Below are positions 1 to 8,924 of a DNA stretch of 64,000 nucleotides, in pieces. Every line of letters begins with the position of its first letter. Position 1 is the stretch's first letter. Source of the stretch: Pseudomonadota bacterium (GTDB lineage: Bacteria > Pseudomonadota > Gammaproteobacteria > Steroidobacterales > Steroidobacteraceae); assembly GCA_016704655.1 (NCBI GenBank), contig JADIZR010000002.1, positions 331,497 through 395,496 of the forward strand. Direction: 5' to 3'. The notes beneath the pieces are model-generated. The model was given only the letters and a program-made list of their open reading frames with translations. It had not been told where the DNA came from and did no database searches. The position numbers and the translations under genes were made by a program.

Positions 1-1
1 C

Positions 2-1456
2 GCGATCCTCGGCGCCTTCCGGGCGGGCCTCACGATCGTCAACACCAACCCGATGTACACGCCGCGCGAACTGCAGCACCAGCTGCACGATTCCGGCGCG
101 CGGGCGATCCTGATCCTGGAGAACTTCGCGCACACGCTGGCCGAGGTGCAGCACGACGTGCACCTCGACACCGTGATCGTCACGGGCGTCGGCGACCTGC
201 TCGCCTTCCCGAAATCGCTGCTGGTCAACTTCGTGTTGCGCCACGTGAAGAAGCAGGTGCCGGAGTACAGCCTGCCCGGCGCGGTGAGCCTGACGGAAGC
301 GTTGAGCAAGGGTCGCTACGAGAACCTGGAGCGCGTCGAGCTCGAACACGAGGACATCGCGTTCCTGCAGTACACCGGCGGCACCACGGGCGTGTCGAAA
401 GGTGCCGTACTCACGCACCGCAACCTCATCGCCAACGTCCTGCAGTCCGAGGCATGGATCCGTCCGCAGCTCGATCCCGGCGAAGCGCTGATCGCGATCA
501 CGGCGCTGCCGCTGTACCACATCTTCGCGCTGACGGCGAACAGCCTGACGATGATCAAGCTCGGCGCGCACAACATCCTGATTCCGAACCCGCGCGACTT
601 CGCCGCCTTCGTCAAGGAACTGTCACGGTACCGCTTCTCGTTCTTCGCGGGCGTCAACACGCTCTTCAATGCGTTGCTGCACACGAAGGGCTTCGACAGC
701 CTGGATTTCAGCGGCCTGCGCGTGAGCCTTGGCGGCGGCATGGCCGTGCAGCAGGCCGTGGCCGAACGCTGGAAGGCAGTGACGGGCAACGTGCTGACGC
801 AGGCCTGGGGCCTCACCGAAACCTCGCCCGCCGCGTGCATCAACCGGCCGGGCGACGACTTCAACGGCTCGATCGGCCTGCCGATCTCGTCGACGATCAT
901 CACCATCCGCGACGACGACGGCAATGCGTTGCCGCAGGGCCAGTCCGGCGAGATCTGCGTGGAAGGCCCGCAGGTGATGCGCTGCTACTGGAACCGTCCA
1001 GACGAGACTGAGAAAGTCATGTTGCCGGGCCAGGTGCTGCGCACGGGCGATATCGGCTACATGGACGCGAGGGGTTTCGTTTACATCGAAGACCGCAAGA
1101 AGGACATGATCCTCGTGTCGGGCTTCAACGTGTACCCGAACGAAGTGGAAGGCGTCGCCGTGACGCATCCGGGTGTGCTGGAGGTGGCTGCGGTGGCACA
1201 GCCGGACGAGCGCGCGGGCGAAGTGGTCGCGCTGTTCGTCGTGCGCAAGGATCCGTCGCTGACGGAAGAAGCGCTGATCGAGCACAGCCGCAAGCAGCTG
1301 ACGGGCTACAAGGTGCCGAAGCGCGTTTACTTCATGGATGAACTGCCGAAGACCAACGTCGGCAAGATCCTGCGGCGCGAGCTGAAGGATTCGTTGAAGC
1401 CACGACCGACAGAATCGGTAGCTGCTGCACCGGTCGTCGCGCCGCACGGTCACTGA
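2..1456 (+). CDS. fadD: Long-chain acyl-CoA synthetase, 5' end outside window
   Basis: This is the C-terminal 484 residues of an AMP-forming acyl-CoA ligase. It activates a fatty acid with ATP and joins it to CoA, the entry step of beta-oxidation and phospholipid acyl supply. The frame is open from base 2, before the first ATG at 53, so the start lies upstream. The P-loop-like adenylate motif YTGGTTGVSKGA lies at about 370-405, the LTETSP region at about 815-830, and the C-terminal lid with the catalytic lysine context (PKTNVGKILRREL) ends the protein. All are typical of FadD. The tail has a short His/Ala/Pro extension. No clear terminator follows before the toxin-antitoxin pair. The family is certain. 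Assignment as FadD rather than another medium- or long-chain ligase is likely. Confidence 0.88.
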   Translation, partial: AILGAFRAGLTIVNTNPMYTPRELQHQLHDSGARAILILENFAHTLAEVQHDVHLDTVIVTGVGDLLAFPKSLLVNFVLRHVKKQVPEYSLPGAVSLTEALSKGRYENLERVELEHEDIAFLQYTGGTTGVSKGAVLTHRNLIANVLQSEAWIRPQLDPGEALIAITALPLYHIFALTANSLTMIKLGAHNILIPNPRDFAAFVKELSRYRFSFFAGVNTLFNALLHTKGFDSLDFSGLRVSLGGGMAVQQAVAERWKAVTGNVLTQAWGLTETSPAACINRPGDDFNGSIGLPISSTIITIRDDDGNALPQGQSGEICVEGPQVMRCYWNRPDETEKVMLPGQVLRTGDIGYMDARGFVYIEDRKKDMILVSGFNVYPNEVEGVAVTHPGVLEVAAVAQPDERAGEVVALFVVRKDPSLTEEALIEHSRKQLTGYKVPKRVYFMDELPKTNVGKILRRELKDSLKPRPTESVAAAPVVAPHGH

Positions 1457-1546
1457 CACTGCACCGAGGGCCAGAGCGTTAGATCGTCGAAGTTGTGGTG
1501 GAATAGACCAGTTGATAGACTAGTCGCTCACTGAGGAACCGCCACC

Positions 1547-1798
1547 ATGAAGACCGAAATCGGCGCCTACGACGCGAAGACGCGGCTTCCCGAGCTGCTG
1601 CGGCAGGTGAAGGCTGGCAAGCGCTTCACCATCACCAACCGTGGCGCAGCGATTGCGGACCTCGTGCCGAGCGAGACCGCCCGGGCGCCGGACGCACGGG
1701 CGGCCATCGAGAAATTCCAGGCCTTCCTGCGTGACAATCCGGTCCAGCCAGGCCGCAAGCCGAGCATCAAGTCGCTCATCGAGGAAGGCCGCGAGTGA
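1547..1798 (+). CDS. Phd/YefM-type antitoxin
   Basis: The gene encodes an 83-residue antitoxin of the prevent-host-death family. It would bind the adjacent PIN toxin and repress their shared promoter. The N-terminus MKTEIGAYDAKTRLPELLRQ and the following KRFTITNRGAAIADLVP are the classical Phd DNA-binding fold. The charged C-terminal third (from about residue 50) would be the toxin-binding tail. ATG at 1547 follows the purine-rich GAGGAACC 5' sequence. The stop codon overlaps the GTG start of the toxin gene by four bases (GTGA at 1795-1798), which indicates translational coupling. The pair sits alone between fadD and yaeQ, as a mobile addiction module often does. Confidence 0.9.
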   Translation: MKTEIGAYDAKTRLPELLRQVKAGKRFTITNRGAAIADLVPSETARAPDARAAIEKFQAFLRDNPVQPGRKPSIKSLIEEGRE

Positions 1799-2226
1799 AC
1801 TTTGTGCTCGACGCCTCCGTCACCATGGCCTGGCTGTTGGGCGACTCGAAGCCAGCCGACCGTGCCTACGCGCAGGGCGCCCTGGAAGCATTGAAGCACG
1901 CGGATCGCCACGCCGAAGTGCCGGTAACGTGGGCTCTCGAGGTGTCAAACGTCATCGCACGCGCCGAAGCGAAAAGTCTGCTCGCGGAGGCACAAAGCAA
2001 GGCATTTCTAGAAATGCTCTCGAACGCGCCGATACGTACCGACGGCGCAACCTGCGCGCAGGCACTGGGCAGCACCCTGGACCTCGCGCGACGCTACCAT
2101 TTGTCAGCCTACGACGCCTCGTACCTCGAGCTTGCGCTGCGAGCTGGACTGCCGCTTGCCACCCTGGACGCGGATCTCGCCAAAGCGGCGCGCAAAGCGG
2201 GCGTGAAGCGCTTCACTCTCAGTTAG
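1795..2226 (+). CDS. vapC: VapC-type PIN-domain toxin
   Basis: This 143-residue PIN-domain protein is predicted to be a Mg2+-dependent endoribonuclease toxin. The acidic metal-binding residues expected of the fold are visible: Asp6 (FVLDAS), Glu49 (ALEVSN), Asp107 (SAYDASY) and Asp125 or Asp127 (ATLDADLA). It starts with GTG inside the antitoxin stop codon, so the two are co-translated. Family members cleave tRNA or rRNA when the antitoxin is degraded, but the target here cannot be read from sequence. The reading frame is complete and all key residues are present, so it is probably functional. Confidence 0.9.
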   Translation: MNFVLDASVTMAWLLGDSKPADRAYAQGALEALKHADRHAEVPVTWALEVSNVIARAEAKSLLAEAQSKAFLEMLSNAPIRTDGATCAQALGSTLDLARRYHLSAYDASYLELALRAGLPLATLDADLAKAARKAGVKRFTLS

Positions 2227-2300
2227 GCGAGCGATTCGGTCGTGCCGCTCGATCACCGGCGCTGATGTACGTTGCAGCAGGATCGACATTGAGGTGATTT

Positions 2301-2843
2301 GTGGCGCTGGGCGCAACGATGTACGTGTTCGAGGTGCGCCTGGCCGATGCCGATCGGGGCGTCTACGAAACGCTGACGCTGCGGGTCGCACGTCATCCGT
2401 CCGAGACCGCCGAGTACCTCGTCACCCGCCTGTTCGCCTACTGCCTCGAGTACGCCGAGGGCATCGCGTTTTCGAAGGGCCTCTCCGATCCGGATGAGCC
2501 GGCGATCAGCGTGCGCGACCTGACCGGCGTGCTGCAAACCTGGATCGACATCGGCGCCCCGGATGCGGCCCGGCTGCACAAGGCAGCGAAGGCGGCACCG
2601 AACGTGGCCGTGTACGTGCATCGGGACCCGGATCAACTGCTGGCAAAGCTCGCTGGCGAGCGAATTCACCGTGCCGATGCGTTGCGCGTCTGCGTAGTGG
2701 ATCGGGACCTGCTCGCGGCATTCGTCGAGCGCCTGGACCGGCGCATGGATTTCGACCTGGCCATCTCGGATCGAACGATTTACCTGACGCTCGGCGACGA
2801 GACCTTCACGGGCGCGGTCGATGTAAGGCGGATCGTGGCCTGA
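2301..2843 (+). CDS. yaeQ: YaeQ family protein
   Basis: The 180-residue product matches the YaeQ family along its whole length. It begins MALGATMYVFEVRLADADRG and carries the characteristic ARHPSE motif near residue 31 and the DLTGVLQTWIDIGAPD segment in the middle. YaeQ proteins have a PD-(D/E)XK nuclease-like fold. E. coli YaeQ has been linked to RfaH-type transcription regulation, but its biochemical role is unclear. The start is GTG at 2301, preceded by GAGGTG at 2291-2296. It converges with kdpE, leaving only nine bases between the two stop codons and no obvious terminator hairpin. Confidence 0.88.
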   Translation: MALGATMYVFEVRLADADRGVYETLTLRVARHPSETAEYLVTRLFAYCLEYAEGIAFSKGLSDPDEPAISVRDLTGVLQTWIDIGAPDAARLHKAAKAAPNVAVYVHRDPDQLLAKLAGERIHRADALRVCVVDRDLLAAFVERLDRRMDFDLAISDRTIYLTLGDETFTGAVDVRRIVA

Positions 2844-2852
2844 GTCCTGCCG

Positions 2853-3560
2853 TCATTCTTCGTCCAGGTCTCCTGGTCGCAACCGGTAGCCGATTCCCGC
2901 TTCAGTCACCAGGAACTGCGGGCGCCGCGGATCGGGCTCGAGCTTGTCGCGCAACCCTTTGACGCATACACGCAGCGCGCCGGAGTCCCCGACACGGTCC
3001 GGACCCCAGACCTCGCGCAGCAACTGTCGCGCAGTGACGATCATCCCGGAATGGCGCGCGAGGCAGTCGAGTACTCGGTACTCCAGCGGGGTCAGGTGCA
3101 CCGTGCCGCCCGGTCCGCGCGCAACACGACGGGTCAGGTCGATGCAGGTCTCGCCGAGCGAGAGCAGCGGCAGGGTATCCGCGCCACGCGACGCTCGGCG
3201 CAGCCCGGCCCGTACGCGTGCCAGCAACTCGGCCGCGCTGAATGGCTTCGTCACGTAGTCGTCGGCACCCGCGTCCAGCGCCGCAACTTTCTGGGACTCC
3301 ATCGTGCGCGCCGACAGCACGACCACCGGCACAGGCGACCACGCCCGGACACGACGAATCAGCGCCAGGCCATCGTCGTCCGGCAACCCAAGATCGACCA
3401 GCAACAGGTCGGGCTTGTGCGTGCGCGCCTCGATCTCGCCGCGTTCCGCGCTGCCTGCCTCGATGACCCGGTAGTTCTCCGCCTCCAGCAGGATGCGCAA
3501 TACCGCGCGGATGCCTGGCTCGTCCTCGATGACCAGGATCAGGTGCATCGCCTGCGTCAT
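2853..3560 (-). CDS. kdpE: KdpE response regulator
   Basis: This is an OmpR/PhoB-class response regulator of 235 residues. The receiver domain has the acidic pair at EDE (residues 12-14), the phosphoacceptor Asp56 (LLLVDLGLPD) and the conserved lysine in DDYVTKPF. The C-terminal winged helix (about residues 135-230) ends with the IGYRLRPGD signature. It lies immediately downstream of kdpD with a four-base overlap, so it is the cognate regulator that activates the kdp operon under potassium limitation or osmotic stress. It is the last gene of the operon. Confidence 0.96.
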   Translation of the reverse strand: MTQAMHLILVIEDEPGIRAVLRILLEAENYRVIEAGSAERGEIEARTHKPDLLLVDLGLPDDDGLALIRRVRAWSPVPVVVLSARTMESQKVAALDAGADDYVTKPFSAAELLARVRAGLRRASRGADTLPLLSLGETCIDLTRRVARGPGGTVHLTPLEYRVLDCLARHSGMIVTARQLLREVWGPDRVGDSGALRVCVKGLRDKLEPDPRRPQFLVTEAGIGYRLRPGDLDEE

Positions 3561-6247
3561 GGCGTCGCCATCGCGACGGGCAGCGTGAACTCGAACCTGG
3601 CACCCCCGTGCGTGCCGTGCCCCGCCGTGATTTCGCCGCCGTGTGCGCTCACGATGGCACTGCAGATGGCGAGGCCGAGACCGGCGCCGACGACCGGGCT
3701 TTCCTGGTGCCCGCGCTGGAACTTCTCGAACAGCGCCCGTGGATCGCCGGGGGGCAGTCCTGGACCTTCATCCTCGACCACGACGCGCACCATCGGGGCG
3801 TCCGCCACGGCGGTGATGCGGATGCGCGTTCCCACCGGCGTGTACTTCGTCGCATTGTCGAGCAGGTTGGCCAGCACCTGCGACACGAGCACCGGATCAA
3901 CGCTCACGGCAGGCAGGTCATCGGGCAATTCGATCGCAACAGGATGATGCTGCAGCCGCGGCTCCAGGCGATGGAGGGCTGTTCCGACGAGGTCCTCGAC
4001 GGAGTGCATGTCGCACCGCAGTTCGACACGACCCGACTCGAGGCGCATCAGGTCCAGCACATTCGAGATGAGGTTGGACATCTCCTGTGCCTGTTCCTCG
4101 ATCGACAGCGCGAGGGACTTCCGCGCCGCCGGCTCCAATGTCGCACCGTGGCGGACCAGTGTGCTGGCCGCGCCCGCAATCACCGACAAGGGCGTGCGCA
4201 GGTCGTGCGAGATCGACGCGAGCAGCGTGTTGCGCAGGCTCTCGCTCTCCGCCGCAATGCGCGACCTCGCTGCCTCTTCACCCAGCGCAGCTCGTTCCCA
4301 GGCCAGCGCAATCTGTCCGGCGAACGTCTCGAGCAGGTGCCGTTGCTCTGGCAACAGGACGCGCCGTCGGTTCGTCGGCAGTACCCCGAGCACGCCAAGT
4401 GCGCACCGCGCACCGCGCAAGGGCAGGTAAACGGCGGGCGCGGCGGGCAGCGTGTCGGTGCCGAGACCGGCGCGCTGACCATGATCAAAAACCCACTGCG
4501 CCACCGAGAGATCCGCGCCACGGAACGAGCTCTCGACGCAACTGCCGGCCGGATACTGCAGGCGCCCGTGCGAGTCGGGCGTAAGCACGACGGCGCTCGC
4601 ATCGAAGACTTCGGCGACGTGCCGGACGGCCACTCGCGCCATGTTGTCGCTGCCGCGCGTGCCTGCCAATTCGCGGCTCATGGCGTACAACAGGGCAGTG
4701 CGCCGCTCACGCGCGCCGGCGACGCGATTCTGCTGCCGCACGTTGGCCATCAGGTTGCCGATGGTAAGCGTGACGGCCAGCATCACCAGAAAGGTGATCA
4801 GGTACTGCGCATCGTGCACCTGCAGCGTCATCCGTGGCGGCACGAAGAAGAAATCGAAAGCCGCAACGCTGGCGATGGCGGTCAGGGTCCCGGGCCCACG
4901 ACCGAGTCGAAGCCCCGCGATGGTCGCGCCGAGCACGTAGATCATGGCGACGTTGGTCTCGGAAAACGCCGGGTCCATCAGGAAGGCGATGCCCGTGCAG
5001 GCCACAGTGATCGCCACCGCCCAGCCGTAGCGCGACCAGGGCACTTCGCGCGACAAGTCCAGGCGGGGCTTGGCCCGCCCGGTCGCCTCTTCTTCCCCCT
5101 GCCGTGCAACCACCAGCACGTCGAAGCCCTTTGCGCGCCGCACGAGCTCCGTCGCCGTCGAGGGCCGCAACAGCGCCTGCCAGCTGCGACGCTTCGGCTC
5201 GCCGACCAGCACGCGGGTCGCACCGCGTGTGCGCGCGTATTCGATCAAGGCCGTGGCGGCCGTCGTGCCATCCAGCGTCACTGTGCCTGCACCCAGCGAC
5301 TCAGCCATGCGCAGTATGTCGACGCGCCGGTCACGGTCTGCATCGGAGAGGCGCAGCAACGCGGGCGTCTCCACGTAGACGGCCGTCCACTCGGCGTCGA
5401 GCGCGTCGGCGATCCGCTTGCCGGTGCGCACGAGTTGCTCGGCCTGCGCGTCGGGACCGATGGCGACCAGCAGCCGGTCGCGGGCCAGGTAGGCGCGCGA
5501 TGGCGATCCCGCGAGGCCCTGCGCCCGTGCCGCCGCATCGACACGATCTGCCGTCTTGCGCAGCGCGAGTTCACGCAGTGCCATCAGGTTGGGCTTGCGG
5601 AAGAAGCGTTCGACCGCCGTGCCGACCTGGTCGGACACGTAGACCTTGCCCTGCTGCAGCCGCTGCAGCAGGTCGTCCGGGGGCAGGTCGATCAACTCGA
5701 TCTCGTCGGCCTCGTCGAGCACGTGGTCCGGGACCGTCTCGCGCTGACGGACGCCCGTAATCTGCGCGATCAGGTCGTTGAGACTTTCGAGGTGCTGGAC
5801 GTTGAGCGTCGTCCACACATTGATGCCGGCGTCGCAGAGTTCCGCAATGTCCTGCCAGCGCTTGGAATGCCGCGGCGGCGGCTCGCCGTCGACCAGGTTC
5901 GAGTGCGCCAGCTCATCGACCAGCAGGATCCCGGGGTGACGCCTCAGCGCGGCGTCGAGGTTGAATTCCTGGCGCACCATGCCGCGATAGCGGACCGCCT
6001 GCAGCGGCAGGTTCTCCAGCGTCTCGAGCATGCGCTCGGTCTCGCGACGGCCGTGCGGCTCGACGTAACCAACCACGACGTCGGTCCCCGCCGCCCTGGC
6101 CGCGAGCGCCGCCTCGAGCATCGCGTAGGTCTTGCCGACTCCCGCCGCAGCCCCGAAGAAGACCCGCAGCCGCCCGCGACTCGCCCGCGCTTCCTCCGCC
6201 TGCACCTGTGCGAGCAGTCGGTCCGGGTCGGGGCGATCGTCTGCCAT
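3557..6247 (-). CDS. kdpD: KdpD potassium sensor kinase
   Basis: The 896-residue histidine kinase senses potassium or turgor and phosphorylates KdpE. The N-terminal KdpD domain carries the P-loop GAAAGVGKTYAML (about residues 32-44). A universal-stress-like domain follows (RLLVAIGPDAQAEQL region, about 250-370), then four closely spaced membrane segments (about 400-500), a GAF-like region, the phosphorylated histidine in ASISHDLRTPLS (His681), and the ATPase boxes NLLDNATKYTP, EDEGPGLP and GAGLGLAI. Length and domain order match full-length E. coli KdpD. It starts 14 bases after the kdpC stop. An antisense open frame of over 1,000 codons over this gene is a GC-rich shadow. Confidence 0.96.
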   Translation of the reverse strand: MADDRPDPDRLLAQVQAEEARASRGRLRVFFGAAAGVGKTYAMLEAALAARAAGTDVVVGYVEPHGRRETERMLETLENLPLQAVRYRGMVRQEFNLDAALRRHPGILLVDELAHSNLVDGEPPPRHSKRWQDIAELCDAGINVWTTLNVQHLESLNDLIAQITGVRQRETVPDHVLDEADEIELIDLPPDDLLQRLQQGKVYVSDQVGTAVERFFRKPNLMALRELALRKTADRVDAAARAQGLAGSPSRAYLARDRLLVAIGPDAQAEQLVRTGKRIADALDAEWTAVYVETPALLRLSDADRDRRVDILRMAESLGAGTVTLDGTTAATALIEYARTRGATRVLVGEPKRRSWQALLRPSTATELVRRAKGFDVLVVARQGEEEATGRAKPRLDLSREVPWSRYGWAVAITVACTGIAFLMDPAFSETNVAMIYVLGATIAGLRLGRGPGTLTAIASVAAFDFFFVPPRMTLQVHDAQYLITFLVMLAVTLTIGNLMANVRQQNRVAGARERRTALLYAMSRELAGTRGSDNMARVAVRHVAEVFDASAVVLTPDSHGRLQYPAGSCVESSFRGADLSVAQWVFDHGQRAGLGTDTLPAAPAVYLPLRGARCALGVLGVLPTNRRRVLLPEQRHLLETFAGQIALAWERAALGEEAARSRIAAESESLRNTLLASISHDLRTPLSVIAGAASTLVRHGATLEPAARKSLALSIEEQAQEMSNLISNVLDLMRLESGRVELRCDMHSVEDLVGTALHRLEPRLQHHPVAIELPDDLPAVSVDPVLVSQVLANLLDNATKYTPVGTRIRITAVADAPMVRVVVEDEGPGLPPGDPRALFEKFQRGHQESPVVGAGLGLAICSAIVSAHGGEITAGHGTHGGARFEFTLPVAMATP

Positions 6248-6261
6248 GCTGCGATTATCGG

Positions 6262-6834
6262 CTATCGTTCTGCGTCGAGCGCGAGGTTCAGCTCGAGCAC
6301 GTTCACGCGCGGTTCACCCAGGACACCCAGCGTGCGGCCTGCGGTGGCGGCCCGGACAAGCTCGCGTACCTTCGCTTCAGGCAGCCCTCGCTCTCGAGCC
6401 ACGCGCGGCACCTGGAATTCGGCAGCGGCGACGGAGATCTGGGGGTCGAGGCCGCTGCCTGACGCGGTCACCAGGTCCACCGGCACCGGTCGCGTGTTGT
6501 CCGGATCGGCCGCGCGCAGTGCGGCAATACGCCTCTCGACGGCCAACGCCAACGCCGGATTGAGGGGACCCTGGTTCGAGCCGGACGACACGGCTCCATT
6601 GTTCGGCGCCGGGCCCGTGGCCGACGGCCGGCCCCAGAAATGCCGCGGCGAAGAGAATGACTGCCCGATCAGGCGCGAGCCGACGAGCTTGCCATCCACC
6701 CTGACGAGACTGCCGCTGGCCTGCGTGGGAAACGCCACCGCGGCGACCAGTGTCACGAGTCCCGGATAGACCACGCCCGTCACGACGGTCAACTGCAGGA
6801 ACACGATCGTCGCAACGCGAAGTTCACGGATCAT
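6262..6834 (-). CDS. kdpC: KdpC subunit of the K+-transporting ATPase
   Basis: The 190-residue KdpC protein is the membrane-anchored chaperone-like subunit that raises ATP affinity in the KdpFABC complex. One N-terminal membrane segment (about residues 8-30) is followed by a periplasmic domain with typical KdpC motifs: GSRLIGQSF, FWGRPSATG, ASGSGLDPQIS and a C-terminal VNVLELNLAL. It lies ten bases after kdpB. Nothing is missing compared with the E. coli protein. Confidence 0.96.
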   Translation of the reverse strand: MIRELRVATIVFLQLTVVTGVVYPGLVTLVAAVAFPTQASGSLVRVDGKLVGSRLIGQSFSSPRHFWGRPSATGPAPNNGAVSSGSNQGPLNPALALAVERRIAALRAADPDNTRPVPVDLVTASGSGLDPQISVAAAEFQVPRVARERGLPEAKVRELVRAATAGRTLGVLGEPRVNVLELNLALDAER

Positions 6835-6844
6835 CGTGTCGTCC

Positions 6845-8923
6845 TCATATCCAGCCGGTGGCCGCCAGCAGCACGTCGATCAGCTTGATGCCGATGAACG
6901 GCACCACGAGCCCGCCGAGCCCGAAGACGAGCAGATTGCGGCGCAACAGGTGCGCGGCGGATACCGCGCGGGTCTTCACGCCGCGCAGTGCGAGCGGGAC
7001 CAGCACCACGATGATGAGCGCGTTGAAAATCACGGCCGCGAGAATGGCGCTCTCCGGACTCGCCAGACGCATCAGGTTGAACGCGTCGAGCTGCGGATAC
7101 GTCGCCGCAAAGGCTGCCGGAATAATGGCGAAGTACTTGGCCACGTCGTTCGCGATCGAGAACGTCGTGAGCGCGCCGCGCGTCACCAGCAACTGCTTGC
7201 CGACGTCCACCACCTCGATCAGCTTGGTGGGATTCGAGTCGAGGTCCACCATGTTGCCGGCTTCTTTCGCCGCCTGCGTGCCCGTGTTCATGGCCACCGC
7301 GACGTCCGCCTGGGCCAGTGCCGGCGCATCGTTGGTGCCGTCGCCGCACATGGCGACCAGGTGACCTTCGCCCTGGTAACGCCGGATGAGAGCGAGCTTG
7401 GTCTCCGGGGTGGCCTCGGCGAGAAAATCGTCGACGCCGGCCTCCGCGGCAATCGCGGCCGCGGTCAACCGGTTGTCTCCGGTAACCATGACGGTCTTGA
7501 TGCCCATCTGCCGCAGCTCGACGAAGCGCTCGCGGATGCCGCCCTTGACGATGTCGCGCAGTTCGATCACGCCGAGCACGCGTTTGCCGTCGGCGACCAC
7601 GAGCGGCGTCGCACCGCCGCGCGCCACGGTCTCGACCTGCTGCGTCACTGCAACCGCCCACGCACCGCCTTCCGCCTCGACGAATCTGCGCACTGCATCG
7701 GCCGCGCCCTTGCGCAGCCTGCGTCCTTCCAGGTCCACGCCGCTCATGCGGGTCTGCGCCGAAAACTTGTGGAATTCATGCATCGTGCCGGCCAGGTCGC
7801 GGCCGCGGAGCTGGAACTGTTGCTTGGCCAGCACGACGATGGAGCGTCCTTCCGGCGTCTCGTCCGCGAGCGAAGCGAGTTGCGCCGCGTCGGCCAGTTC
7901 CTGCTCCGTCACGCCCGGCGCAGCATGGAAGGCCGCTGCCTGCCGGTCCCCGAGCGTGATCGTGCCGGTCTTGTCGAGCAGCAGCACGTCGACGTCGCCG
8001 GCCGCCTCCACCGCACGACCGGAAGTCGCGATCACGTTGGAGCGCACCATGCGGTCCATGCCCGCGATGCCGATGGCGGACAGCAGGCCGCCGATGGTCG
8101 TGGGGATCAGGCAGACCAGCAGCGCCACGAGCACCACCGCGGTGACGGCGGTGCCGACACCCGAGCTCGCGACCGCAAACCTGGAAAATGGTGCCAGCGT
8201 GACGGTGGCGAGCAGGAACACCAGCGTCAGGAACGACAGCAGGATCGACAGCGCGATCTCGTTCGGCGTCTTGCCGCGCCTGGCGCCCTCCACCATCGCG
8301 ATCATGCGGTCGAGGAATGCCTCGCCCGGGTTGCTGGTGACACGTACCACCAGCCAGTCGGACAGCACGCGCGTGCCGCCGGTCACCGAGCAGAAATCCC
8401 CGCCGGATTCACGCAGCACCGGCGCCGATTCGCCGGTGATGGCGCTTTCGTCCACCGACGCCACGCCGTCGATGACCTCGCCGTCCGCGGGAATGACATC
8501 AAGAGCTTCGACCAGCACGACATCGTCACGCCGCAGCGAGGACGCCTGGACCAGGGTGTGGCCGCCTTCCGCGCGCCGGCCCTTGAGCTTCTTCGCCTGC
8601 ACTTCCTTGCGCGTGGAACGCAGGGCCGCGGCCTGCGCCTTGCCGCGACCTTCGGCCACCGCCTCAGCGAAGTTCGCGAACAGCACCGTCAGCCACAACC
8701 ACGCCGAGATCAGCAGCACAAACCCGGGTCGCCCGGCGTTCGGCGCCATCCCGAGCGCGGCAGCAGCGCCCAGCACGGTCGTGAAGAGGCTGCCCACGAA
8801 GACCACGAACATCACCGGATTGCGGACCTGCACGCGCGGGTCGAGCTTGGCGAAGGAATCGCGGATCCCCTGCAGGACAATCGGTCGACTCAGCGCGGTG
8901 GTACCGGCATGCGTCGCAGTCAT
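6845..8923 (-). CDS. kdpB: KdpB catalytic subunit of the K+-transporting ATPase
   Basis: This P-type ATPase hydrolyses ATP to drive potassium entry through KdpA. The phosphorylated aspartate is in LLLDKTGTITLG (about residue 317 with the start used here). The TGESAPV actuator motif, the MVTGDN motif and the hinge motif GDGTNDAPALAQAD are all present. I place the start at the ATG ending at 8923, because GGGAG lies eight bases before it. An in-frame ATG at 8938 lies inside kdpA and would add five residues. kdpA and kdpB are therefore nearly contiguous (stop at 8925). Confidence 0.96.
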   Translation of the reverse strand: MTATHAGTTALSRPIVLQGIRDSFAKLDPRVQVRNPVMFVVFVGSLFTTVLGAAAALGMAPNAGRPGFVLLISAWLWLTVLFANFAEAVAEGRGKAQAAALRSTRKEVQAKKLKGRRAEGGHTLVQASSLRRDDVVLVEALDVIPADGEVIDGVASVDESAITGESAPVLRESGGDFCSVTGGTRVLSDWLVVRVTSNPGEAFLDRMIAMVEGARRGKTPNEIALSILLSFLTLVFLLATVTLAPFSRFAVASSGVGTAVTAVVLVALLVCLIPTTIGGLLSAIGIAGMDRMVRSNVIATSGRAVEAAGDVDVLLLDKTGTITLGDRQAAAFHAAPGVTEQELADAAQLASLADETPEGRSIVVLAKQQFQLRGRDLAGTMHEFHKFSAQTRMSGVDLEGRRLRKGAADAVRRFVEAEGGAWAVAVTQQVETVARGGATPLVVADGKRVLGVIELRDIVKGGIRERFVELRQMGIKTVMVTGDNRLTAAAIAAEAGVDDFLAEATPETKLALIRRYQGEGHLVAMCGDGTNDAPALAQADVAVAMNTGTQAAKEAGNMVDLDSNPTKLIEVVDVGKQLLVTRGALTTFSIANDVAKYFAIIPAAFAATYPQLDAFNLMRLASPESAILAAVIFNALIIVVLVPLALRGVKTRAVSAAHLLRRNLLVFGLGGLVVPFIGIKLIDVLLAATGWI

Positions 8924-8924
8924 C

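Noticed and set aside
3608..6769. Very long antisense open frame (over 1,000 codons) opposite kdpD and kdpC
   Set aside because: It is Arg/His/Gln/Gly-rich, has no motifs and mirrors the codon bias of the real genes. High GC removes stops on the opposite strand. Similar shadows lie opposite kdpB/kdpA and the mrcA gene.
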